DNA of 6,144 nt from Alistipes sp. UBA943 (GTDB lineage: Bacteria; Bacteroidota; Bacteroidia; Bacteroidales; Rikenellaceae), in the NCBI GenBank assembly GCA_002293345.1, contig DBDB01000035.1, positions 1-6,144 on the forward strand, read 5' to 3'. Positions within the stretch are counted from its first letter, which is position 1; each line of letters opens with the position of its first letter. Under the pieces are notes generated by a model that did not search any database, was not told where the DNA came from, and saw nothing but the letters and a program-made list of their open reading frames with translations. A program made the translations under genes and the position numbers. This document shows, one piece after another, positions 1 to 5,972 of this stretch.

Positions 1-31
1 TTTTTGGTGCCGCTTTTCACCAAAAAGCGGC
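1..31. repeat. Two overlapping, mutually exclusive perfect hairpins at the left edge
   Basis: Two perfect 9-bp inverted repeats share bases. Arm TTTTTGGTG (1-9) pairs with CACCAAAAA (18-26) around an 8-nt loop. Arm GCCGCTTTT (9-17) pairs with AAAAGCGGC (23-31) around a 5-nt loop. Only one can form at a time. Neither is followed by a T-run on the + strand, so a standard intrinsic terminator is not clear. It may be the tail of the terminator region of a gene left of the window, or a two-state RNA structure. The pairing is directly visible; any role is inference. Confidence 0.55.
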
Positions 32-41
32 GGTCTGAAAA

Positions 42-110
42 AGGTTTTAAAGAAAAAGAAAACATTATAAGAAAAACTTATAGGATTTTCAAAAACGATA
101 GTTAAAACCT
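42..110. repeat. Nested inverted repeats in the AT-rich leader upstream of kbl
   Basis: An outer 9-bp perfect inverted repeat, AGGTTTTAA (42-50) and TTAAAACCT (102-110), encloses a smaller perfect hairpin TATAAG (66-71)/CTTATA (77-82) with an A5 loop. The region lies upstream of the -7 box at 168-175. In such AT-rich DNA some pairing is expected by chance, so an operator role is only a possibility. No gene is visible in bases 1-210. Confidence 0.35.
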
Positions 111-167
111 ATGAATTGTTAATAAAATTCGCCTCGAAAACAGGGGCATGGAGGTCAATATTTTTAT

Positions 168-175
168 TATCTTTG
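168..175 (+). promoter_or_regulatory. Bacteroidota-type -7 promoter box for the kbl-queD-polA unit
   Basis: TATCTTTG is a perfect match to the Bacteroidota -7 consensus TAnnTTTG recognised by the primary sigma factor of this phylum. It lies 35 nt before the chosen kbl start at 211, giving a predicted short 5' leader beginning near 180. No TTG/TTTG -33 element is found at the usual 19-21 nt upstream spacing, so the promoter is half-supported. Its position downstream of the ATG at 148 argues against that ATG being the real start. Confidence 0.5.
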
Positions 176-210
176 TGATCAATATTAAATCACAATTCAA
201 ACAGAATATT

Positions 211-1398
211 ATGTACGGTAAGATGAAGGAGCATCTGCAACAGGAGTTGTTGCAGATCAAGGAGGCGGGTCTCTACAAAACGGAACGCATTATCGAGTCG
301 CCGCAACGTGCTGAGATAGAGGTAGGTGGGCGCAAGGTGTTGAATTTTTGCGCCAATAATTATCTCGGTCTTTCGGACAACCAACGCCTGATCGACGCGG
401 CAAAAAAAGCGATGGATGAGCGTGGTTACGGCATGTCTTCGGTACGTTTCATTTGTGGCTGTCAGGATATCCACAAGACGCTTGAGAAGGCTATTGCCGA
501 CTACTTCGGCACGGAAGATACGATTCTCTATGCGGCTTGTTTCGATGCCAATGGCGGTGTGTTCGAGCCGTTGTTCACCGAGGATGATGCTATTATTTCG
601 GATTCGCTGAACCACGCCTCGATTATCGACGGTGTGCGTTTGTGTAAGGCTGTACGCTATCGTTATGCGAATGCCGACATGGCAGAACTGGAAGATTGCT
701 TGAAAAAATCACAGGCACAGCGGTTTCGTATCATCGTCACGGACGGTGTCTTCTCGATGGATGGTAATGCGGCGCCGCTGGATAAGATTTGCCAGTTGGC
801 GGAGCAGTACAACGCCCTCGTGATGGTGGACGAGTGCCACTCGGCAGGCGTTTTGGGTAAAACGGGACGCGGTATCACGGAACTTTATAATTGTCGCGGT
901 CAGGTGGATATTTTGACCGGCACACTCGGCAAGGCGTTTGGCGGTGCGGTGGGTGGATTCACCACGGGGCGCAAGGAGATCATCGACATGTTGCGTCAAC
1001 GGTCGCGTCCGTACTTGTTCTCGAACTCGTTGCCGCCGGCCGTGGTGGGTGCATCGATCGAGATGTTCAAGATGCTGGAGGAGAGCGACAAGCTGCATGA
1101 CCAGCTGGTGGTGAACGTGGAACACTTTGTGAAAGGGATGACATCCGCAGGGTTCGACATCAAACCGACCCAGAGTGCGATCTGTGCCGTGATGCTGTAC
1201 GACGCCAAGTTGTCGCAGGATATGGCTGCCAAGTTGCAGGAGGAGGGTATTTTCGTCACGGGATTCTACTATCCCGTTGTGCCGAAAGGCCAGGCACGCA
1301 TCCGTGTGCAGGTATCGGCAGGGCATACCACCGAACAGTTGGATCGTTGCATTGCGGCATTCACGAAGGTGGGCAAAGAGTTAGGTGTCTTGAAATAG
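211..1398 (+). CDS. kbl: Glycine C-acetyltransferase (2-amino-3-ketobutyrate CoA ligase)
   Basis: Cytosolic PLP enzyme of the alpha-oxoamine synthase family. It cleaves 2-amino-3-ketobutyrate with CoA to glycine and acetyl-CoA, the second step of threonine degradation through threonine dehydrogenase. With the start at 211 (MYGKMKEHLQ) it has 395 residues, close to the 398 of E. coli Kbl. The frame is open up to an ATG at 148, but that would add 21 hydrophobic residues not expected in the family and would place the start upstream of the -7 box, so 211 is preferred; 223 is a weaker alternative. Visible landmarks: FCANNYLGL near the N-terminus, H135 in DSLNHASIIDG, D207 and H210 in VMVDECHSAG, and the PLP lysine K241 in GTLGKAFGG, followed by a GFxTG segment. 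The family-related enzymes BioF and HemA are less likely given the N-terminal ERIIESPQ signature. No threonine dehydrogenase gene is visible in the window. The stop lies 4 nt before queD. Confidence 0.93.
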   Translation: MYGKMKEHLQQELLQIKEAGLYKTERIIESPQRAEIEVGGRKVLNFCANNYLGLSDNQRLIDAAKKAMDERGYGMSSVRFICGCQDIHKTLEKAIADYFGTEDTILYAACFDANGGVFEPLFTEDDAIISDSLNHASIIDGVRLCKAVRYRYANADMAELEDCLKKSQAQRFRIIVTDGVFSMDGNAAPLDKICQLAEQYNALVMVDECHSAGVLGKTGRGITELYNCRGQVDILTGTLGKAFGGAVGGFTTGRKEIIDMLRQRSRPYLFSNSLPPAVVGASIEMFKMLEESDKLHDQLVVNVEHFVKGMTSAGFDIKPTQSAICAVMLYDAKLSQDMAAKLQEEGIFVTGFYYPVVPKGQARIRVQVSAGHTTEQLDRCIAAFTKVGKELGVLK

Positions 1399-1402
1399 CG
1401 AT

Positions 1403-1825
1403 ATGATCCGGATCACCAAAGAGTTTTCATTCGAGGCGGCGCATGCCTTGTCGGGTTACGAGGGGCCGTGTAGTCACATACACGGCCACTCATATCGACT
1501 CTTTGTGACGGTCGAAGGCACGCCGTGTGCCGATCCGTCGAGCCCCGTATATGGAATGGTGATGGATTTTCGCGACTTGAAACGTCTCGTCGAGACGGAA
1601 ATCATCTCGCGGCTGGACCATGCGTTGATCTTGCGTCGCGGAACGTCCGAGGCGTTGGCCTCGGTGGCGGGACGTGTCGTGTGGGTGGACTATCAGCCCA
1701 CGTGCGAGAATATGATCGTGGATTTTGCGGAGCGATTGCGCGATAAATTGCCGCACGGTGTCACGTTACACGGATTGCGGCTGCACGAAACAGCCACCTC
1801 ATACGCTGAAATTACCCTGCCGTGA
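1403..1825 (+). CDS. queD: 6-carboxy-5,6,7,8-tetrahydropterin synthase (QueD/PTPS family)
   Basis: Small cytosolic zinc enzyme (140 residues) of the 6-pyruvoyl-tetrahydropterin synthase fold. QueD converts 7,8-dihydroneopterin triphosphate to 6-carboxytetrahydropterin, the first committed step toward preQ0 and queuosine tRNA modification. Zinc ligands are visible as H14 (FEAAHAL) and H27/H29 in the HGHSY motif; catalytic Cys is C23 in GPCSHIHGH. The GMVMDFRDLK segment, the D72-H73 pair (LDHALIL), PTCENM (substrate pocket, residues 99-104) and E129 in LHET complete the family pattern, so the active site looks intact. ATG at 1403 gives the typical MIRITKEFSFEAAH start. It begins 4 nt after the kbl stop and its TGA overlaps the polA start, implying co-translation. 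A bona fide biopterin-forming PTPS cannot be excluded from sequence alone, but QueD is the usual bacterial role. No other queuosine genes are in the window. Confidence 0.88.
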   Translation: MIRITKEFSFEAAHALSGYEGPCSHIHGHSYRLFVTVEGTPCADPSSPVYGMVMDFRDLKRLVETEIISRLDHALILRRGTSEALASVAGRVVWVDYQPTCENMIVDFAERLRDKLPHGVTLHGLRLHETATSYAEITLP

Positions 1826-4695
1826 AGACACTTTTTCTGGTCGATGCGCATGCGCTGATCTATCGCTACTATTATGCGTTTTTGGGTCGTCCGATGCGCA
1901 ACCGTGCCGGGATGAACACGTCTGTCGTGTTCGGATTCACGAAATTCCTGCGCGATATTCAACGACGCGAAAAACCTCATCTGTTGGGAGTGGCGTTCGA
2001 TCCGCGAGGGGGAAGTTTTCGTCGCGAGATCTATGCCGAATACAAGGCCAACCGTGCCGAGACGCCCGAGGATATTGTCGAGTCGATACCGTGGGTGAAG
2101 CGTCTCGTGGAGGCGATGTGCATCCCGATCCTCGAAGTGCCGGGATACGAGGCCGACGATGTCATCGGTACGTTAGCACACAAGGGTGTCGAGGCGGGAT
2201 ATCGTGTGATGATGGTCACGCCTGACAAGGATTACGGGCAGTTGGTGGGGGATAACTGTCTGATCTACAAGCAAAAGGGTGAAGAGGTTGAGATCGTCGA
2301 CCGTGCTGCGGTGGAGGCGAAGTACGGTATCGGTGATCCGTGTCTGGTACGAGACATTCTGGCGCTGTGGGGCGATGCGTCCGACAATATTCCGGGAGTG
2401 CCCGGTATCGGCGAAAAGACCGCCTGCAAGCTCGTGCAGCAGTGGGGCACGGTGGAAAATATTCTGGCCCACGCAAGTGAGATCAAGGGTAAAAACGGTG
2501 AAAATATCGCCGCATCGGCAGAACAACTTATGCTGTCGAAAAAACTGGCCACGATCTGTCTGGATGTGCCGATCGAGTTTCACGAGGAGAACCTTACCGT
2601 CTGTGAGCCCAAAATAGAGGAGTTGCGTCGGCTCTATACAGAGCTCGACTTCACCATGTTTCTACGCGCGCTGCCGCAGGCGGACGCTACCGTAGGTGCG
2701 TCCGCCTCAGCGGATACATCCGTATCCGCTGCCTCGGCAACAGCCGAGGACGGCAGCGCGGGTGCGGCGCACGATCTGTTCGGGAATGCGGTCGCATTCC
2801 CCGCCGCACGTGCAACCACGCCCAAAGAGGCCGAGCGGATGGAGCGGATGGAGCGGATGGAGCGGATGGAGGAGCCTGTCGAGGAGTTTGCGACCATTGC
2901 CGACACGCCGCACGAATATCACACCATCCACACCGCCGAGGAGCTGCAAGAATTACTCACCCGCATCGCGACGTATCCCGAGTTCTGTTTCGATACCGAG
3001 ACCACGGGATTCGACGTGTTCAACGACCGCATCGTGGGACTGTCGTTGGCCGTGGAGCCGCATGAGGCCTACTATGTGCCCTTCACACCGGCCAATACGA
3101 AGGAGTACGCCGACCTGATACGTCCGCTGTTTGCCGATTCGGCTATCGCCAAGATCGCACAGAACGCCAAGTTCGATGCGATGGTACTGTCGCGACTCGG
3201 GGTCGAGGTCCGCGGACGTGTCTACGACACGATGTTGTTGCATTATCTGCTCGACCCCGAATCGCGACACAACATGGATGCACTGGCGATGCGCTATCTG
3301 AACTACCGTCCCATTTCGATCACGTCGCTTATCGGTAAAGGTGCCAAGCAACTGACGATGGATCGTGTGCCGTTGGAGATGGCTGCCGAATATGCCGCCG
3401 AGGATGCCGACATCACCCTGCAACTCAAACATCTGCTGTGGCCCGAGGTCGAACGCGAAAACCTCATCGGGCTCTACCTCGACATCGAGGAGCCGATGAT
3501 CGACGTGTTGGCCGATATCGAGATGGCGGGTGTGAAGTTGGATTGTGATTTCCTGTCCGAGTATGCCGTGACGCTGAACGCCAAACTCACCGAGCTCGAG
3601 ACGGAGATACGTGCCCTTGCCGATGAACCGGCGCTCAACATCAACTCGCCGCGACAGTTGGGCGAAGTGTTGTTCGGCAAATTGCGACTGGCTGAAAACC
3701 CCAAAAAGACCGGCACGAAACAGTACTCCACCGATGAGGAGTATCTCCAAACGTTTGCCGCGGCACATCCGATCGTGGCACGGATCCTTGAGTACCGTGG
3801 CGTCAAGAAACTCCTGTCGACCTACGTCGAGGCACTGCCGCAACTGGTGAACCGTACGACGGGCAAGGTGCACACGTCGTTCAATCAGGCCGTTACGGCT
3901 ACGGGGCGTCTTTCGTCCACGAATCCGAATCTGCAAAATATTCCCATTCGCGATGAGTTGGGGCGTCCCATCCGCCGCGCGTTCATCCCTTCGGATGACG
4001 ATCACCTGATCCTGTCGGCGGATTACAGCCAGGTGGAGTTGCGTTTGATGGCACACCTGAGTGGCGACGAGGCGCTGATCGCAGCCTTCGAGCAGGGTGA
4101 GGATATCCATACCGCCACTGCGGCACGATTGTTCGATAAACCCCTCGACGAGGTGACTCCCGATGAGCGGCGCAAGGCCAAAACCGCCAATTTCGGCATT
4201 ATATACGGCATCTCGGCTTTCGGGTTGAGCCAGCGTCTCGACATTCTGCGGCGTGAGGCGACCGATATTATCGAGGGATATTTCGCCTCCTATCCGGGTG
4301 TGAAACGGTATATGGATGACGTTGTGCGACGTGCCGAACAGGATGGCTATGTCGCCACGCTCTTCGGCCGACGCCGCTACCTGCCCGATATCAATTCACG
4401 CAATGCCAACGTGCGTGGCCTGGCACAACGCAACGCCATCAATGCACCGATACAGGGCAGCGCCGCGGACATTATCAAGATCGCCATGGCGCGCATCTGT
4501 CGCCGTTTTGCTGCGGAAAAGATCCAGTCGCGTGTCATCCTGCAAGTGCATGACGAATTGGTCGTCGATACACTTCGCTCGGAACAGGAACGTGTCCGCG
4601 AGATCGTTGTTCACGAGATGCAACGGGCCGCCCAGCTGCGTGTGCCGTTGATCGTGGATTGTAACACGGGGCAAAACTGGCTTGAGGCCCATTGA
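1822..4695 (+). CDS. polA: DNA polymerase I with 5'-3' and 3'-5' exonuclease domains
   Basis: Family A polymerase for Okazaki-fragment maturation and repair synthesis; 957 residues versus 928 in E. coli. The GTG start overlaps the queD TGA (GTGA); the next ATG at 1894 would remove D8, a metal ligand, so GTG is chosen. The 5'-3' exonuclease/flap domain (about 1-285) has D8, D60 (AFDPRGG), EADD at 110-113, PDKD at 134-137 and the helix-hairpin-helix-type DASDNIPGVPGIGEKTA from 185. An Ala/Ser-rich linker (about 286-350) contains unusual DNA repeats annotated separately. The 3'-5' exonuclease (about 375-560) keeps D391/E393 (Exo I), N448/D452 (Exo II) and Y524/D528 (Exo III), so proofreading should be active, unlike in many other bacterial PolA proteins. 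The polymerase domain has motif A DYSQVELR (D734), motif B with R783, K787, F791 and Y795, and motif C VHDE (D911). No frameshift or missing catalytic residue was seen. Confidence 0.97.
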   Translation: MKTLFLVDAHALIYRYYYAFLGRPMRNRAGMNTSVVFGFTKFLRDIQRREKPHLLGVAFDPRGGSFRREIYAEYKANRAETPEDIVESIPWVKRLVEAMCIPILEVPGYEADDVIGTLAHKGVEAGYRVMMVTPDKDYGQLVGDNCLIYKQKGEEVEIVDRAAVEAKYGIGDPCLVRDILALWGDASDNIPGVPGIGEKTACKLVQQWGTVENILAHASEIKGKNGENIAASAEQLMLSKKLATICLDVPIEFHEENLTVCEPKIEELRRLYTELDFTMFLRALPQADATVGASASADTSVSAASATAEDGSAGAAHDLFGNAVAFPAARATTPKEAERMERMERMERMEEPVEEFATIADTPHEYHTIHTAEELQELLTRIATYPEFCFDTETTGFDVFNDRIVGLSLAVEPHEAYYVPFTPANTKEYADLIRPLFADSAIAKIAQNAKFDAMVLSRLGVEVRGRVYDTMLLHYLLDPESRHNMDALAMRYLNYRPISITSLIGKGAKQLTMDRVPLEMAAEYAAEDADITLQLKHLLWPEVERENLIGLYLDIEEPMIDVLADIEMAGVKLDCDFLSEYAVTLNAKLTELETEIRALADEPALNINSPRQLGEVLFGKLRLAENPKKTGTKQYSTDEEYLQTFAAAHPIVARILEYRGVKKLLSTYVEALPQLVNRTTGKVHTSFNQAVTATGRLSSTNPNLQNIPIRDELGRPIRRAFIPSDDDHLILSADYSQVELRLMAHLSGDEALIAAFEQGEDIHTATAARLFDKPLDEVTPDERRKAKTANFGIIYGISAFGLSQRLDILRREATDIIEGYFASYPGVKRYMDDVVRRAEQDGYVATLFGRRRYLPDINSRNANVRGLAQRNAINAPIQGSAADIIKIAMARICRRFAAEKIQSRVILQVHDELVVDTLRSEQERVREIVVHEMQRAAQLRVPLIVDCNTGQNWLEAH
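2678..2801. repeat. Chain of perfect hairpins in the polA linker coding sequence
   Basis: Four perfect inverted repeats lie in 124 bp. H1: AGGCGGACGC (2678-2687)/GCGTCCGCCT (2698-2707), with ACC/GGT pairing continuing in the loop. H2: CAGCGGATAC (2708-2717)/GTATCCGCTG (2722-2731), 4-nt loop. H3: CCTCGGC (2732-2738)/GCCGAGG (2743-2749), 4-nt loop. H4: GGGAATGC (2782-2789)/GCATTCCC (2794-2801), 4-nt loop. H1, H2 and H3 abut with no spare base between them. All encode an Ala/Ser/Thr/Asp-rich interdomain linker (about residues 286-327), where protein constraint is low. The pairing is directly visible; cause and function are unknown. Confidence 0.8.
2833..2868 (+). repeat. 9-bp tandem repeat (4 perfect copies) coding for Glu-Arg-Met in PolA
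   Basis: The unit GAGCGGATG occurs four times without mismatch at 2833, 2842, 2851 and 2860, in frame, giving (ERM)4 at PolA residues 338-349, followed by EEP. Because the unit is a multiple of three, copy-number changes would keep the reading frame. It sits at the linker/3'-5' exonuclease boundary, probably as a short charged helix or flexible segment. Such an array is a candidate strain-variable locus. Confidence 0.9.
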
Positions 4696-4713
4696 TTTGC
4701 GTTTTTCAGCGGT

Positions 4714-4796
4714 GATTTTCGTACCTCTTCGTCGCTCGCTCGGTTACGTACGTTAAGTACGCGCCCTCCCTCTCTCCGTCGCTCAGTGCAAAAATC
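4714..4796. repeat. Palindrome-bounded pyrimidine-rich intergenic element
   Basis: The 83-bp stretch starts with GATTTT (4714-4719) and ends with AAAATC (4791-4796), an inverted pair that extends imperfectly inward (GTAC near 4721, GTGC at 4786-4789). At its centre CGTAC (4747-4751) and GTACG (4757-4761) form a perfect 5-bp stem around GTTAA. The two flanks carry a near-identical direct repeat: CTCTTCGTCGCTC (4725-4737) and CTCTCCGTCGCTC (4772-4784), 12 of 13 bases. No ORF of note is present. The layout suggests a dispersed REP/MITE-like intergenic repeat, possibly also acting to end polA transcription, but only one copy is in the window. Confidence 0.5.
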
Positions 4797-4832
4797 CCTC
4801 CCCGAAATTCCACAAATCCTTCCTCCGCATAG

Positions 4833-4872
4833 CGTTAACTTTTTGTTAAATTATTGTTACGGATTGGTAACG
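4833..4872 (+). promoter_or_regulatory. Array of 7-bp half-sites at 11-bp spacing (Pho-box-like operator)
   Basis: Heptamers cGTTAAC (4833-4839), tGTTAAA (4844-4850), tGTTACg (4855-4861) and a weaker gGTAACg (4866-4872) are each separated by exactly 4 bp, giving an 11-bp period. This 7+4 geometry is that of direct-repeat sites bound by OmpR/PhoB-family response regulators. The array leads into the -33 region of the porin promoter, where an activator would be expected to sit. Inverted pairings also exist (TTAAC/GTTAA at 4835-4849; GTTAC/GTAAC at 4856-4871), so a dimeric repressor is an alternative. The regulator is unknown. Confidence 0.5.
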
Positions 4873-4895
4873 TCGTTGCATTTGACCTACATTTG
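4863..4895 (+). promoter_or_regulatory. Bacteroidota -33/-7 promoter of the porin gene
   Basis: A -7 box TACATTTG (4888-4895) matches TAnnTTTG perfectly. ATTG at 4863-4866 lies 21 bp upstream, a suitable but imperfect -33 (consensus TTTG). Transcription would start near 4900, leaving a very short leader of roughly 15 nt, GATAAAAG-containing and without Shine-Dalgarno sequence, before the ATG at 4916. The weak -33 fits a promoter that needs an activator bound to the adjacent 11-bp array. Confidence 0.7.
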
Positions 4896-4915
4896 TCGCC
4901 GATAAAAGCTGGCAG

Positions 4916-5971
4916 ATGAAGAAAATTTTACTCGTTCTATTTCTTGTTTTTGGTTTCACGACCCTCGTTTGGGCGGATGACGATCATGATGATGACGATG
5001 ATGACCGCGACGATGAGGCGATCGAACTTCCGGCCGTGACTGTCATTCCGACCGGTACGGTACGTGCCAAATTCGAGTACCAACCCAAGCCCAACAATGC
5101 CCGTTTTAACGTCCGCACGGCACGATTCGGTATCGGCGGCGAACTCTATTCGCACTTCGCGTACAAGATGGAGATCGACCTCTCGGACGAAGGCAAGATC
5201 AAGATGGTGGATGCCTATGTGGCTGCGAAAATATACCGTGGATTGAACTTCTCGATCGGTTTTATGCGTGTGCCGTTCACCATCGACGCACATCGGTCGC
5301 CGCACCTCCAATATTTCGCCAACCGTTCGTTCATCGCCAAGCAGGTGGGTAACGTCCGTGATATCGGTGCCGTGTTGGGGTGGAAATTCGGCAAGCGTGT
5401 CCCGACGAACCTGCAAGTGGGCATGTTCAACGGTTCGGGACTCATCGAGAGCCTGTCGACCTACTGGACACAGCACTATAACTATTCGGCCAAGGTGTCG
5501 ATCGCACCGGTGCGTGAGATGAATTTTGTGGCGAGTTACCAGACGACGATGCCGGAAGATGTGCGCATACACCTCTACGATGTGGGATGCACGTACCGGA
5601 CGGGACGTTGGATCATGGAGGCGGAGTATCTTCGTAAGGAGTATACACGGGGTACCTTTACGGGTGTCAATGCGGTCGATGCGTTCTTTTGTTACGGGAT
5701 ACCGGTGAAGGGATTTTTCAAGACGATCTCGTTTCTGGGGCGTTATGACTACATGGATGACCATTCAAACGGCATTGCGGGTGACGATGGTGGGTTGTTT
5801 GCCAACGACAGGCGTCGCCACCGTGCCACGGCAGGCATGACGTTTAGTTTGGGACTCCCTTTCACGGCCGATATACGGCTCAACTACGAGAAATATTTCT
5901 ATGACAAAGGTGTCACTCCCAATCCCTCGGGGCATGATAAGATTGTGGTGGAGTTTATGGCACATTTTTAA
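4916..5971 (+). CDS. Outer-membrane porin, phosphate-selective porin O/P (OprO/OprP) type
   Basis: Predicted beta-barrel outer-membrane channel, 351 residues. A signal peptide is clear: Lys-Lys at 2-3, a hydrophobic core to residue 17 and cleavage after VWA (A20). The mature protein begins with an acidic stretch, 12 Asp/Glu plus one His and one Arg in residues 21-34. The body shows alternating-residue amphipathic strands and family-like segments: RTARFGIGGELYSHFAYKME, a DAYVAAKI strand, then GFMRVPFTID and RSFIAK; the protein ends in FMAHF with the terminal aromatic typical of outer-membrane barrels assembled by BAM. It is shorter than OprP (about 410 mature residues), so fewer or shorter loops are likely. 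Family membership is fairly secure; substrate is not, since members pass phosphate, polyphosphate or other solutes. It has its own promoter and a Pho-box-like array. ATG 4916 is the only start that keeps the signal peptide. A startless FISUMP-like frame follows directly after its stop. Confidence 0.82.
   Translation: MKKILLVLFLVFGFTTLVWADDDHDDDDDDRDDEAIELPAVTVIPTGTVRAKFEYQPKPNNARFNVRTARFGIGGELYSHFAYKMEIDLSDEGKIKMVDAYVAAKIYRGLNFSIGFMRVPFTIDAHRSPHLQYFANRSFIAKQVGNVRDIGAVLGWKFGKRVPTNLQVGMFNGSGLIESLSTYWTQHYNYSAKVSIAPVREMNFVASYQTTMPEDVRIHLYDVGCTYRTGRWIMEAEYLRKEYTRGTFTGVNAVDAFFCYGIPVKGFFKTISFLGRYDYMDDHSNGIAGDDGGLFANDRRRHRATAGMTFSLGLPFTADIRLNYEKYFYDKGVTPNPSGHDKIVVEFMAHF
4976..5017 (+). repeat. GAY-codon tract encoding the Asp/His-rich mature N-terminus of the porin
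   Basis: Fourteen codons, almost all GAT/GAC with one CAT, one CGC and a final GAG, encode residues 21-34 of the porin directly after the signal-peptide cleavage site. GAT and GAC are mixed, so it is not a pure microsatellite, but GATGATGAC-type runs recur and slippage in steps of three bases is possible. At protein level the tail would be periplasmic and strongly acidic, suited to binding divalent cations; function is not known. Confidence 0.75.
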
Positions 5972-5972
5972 T

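Noticed and set aside
148..210. N-terminal extension of Kbl from the ATG at 148
   Set aside because: It would add 21 mostly hydrophobic residues in AT-rich DNA, lies upstream of the perfect -7 box at 168-175, and is not expected for this cytosolic family; MYGKMKEHLQ at 211 is a typical start.
211..1398. Assignment as BioF (8-amino-7-oxononanoate synthase) or HemA instead of Kbl
   Set aside because: Same fold family, but the N-terminal ERIIESPQRAEI segment, length and overall sequence fit Kbl; no biotin or heme genes are adjacent.
2833..2868. CRISPR-like repeats
   Set aside because: The unit is 9 bp, contiguous and in frame with polA, with no spacers.
2953..4110. Long open frame of 385 codons on the minus strand
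   Set aside because: It lies wholly inside polA, whose catalytic motifs are intact. The antisense translation has no recognisable domain and is a product of codon bias in GC-rich DNA.
4881..4884. TTTG as a -33 box for a second porin promoter
   Set aside because: No TAnnTTTG box lies at the required distance downstream before or near the ATG at 4916.
4937..5764. 275-codon minus-strand frame opposite the porin
   Set aside because: Shadow of the porin gene; His/Arg-rich composition without domain features, and its N-terminal/C-terminal parts mirror the Asp tract and barrel strands.
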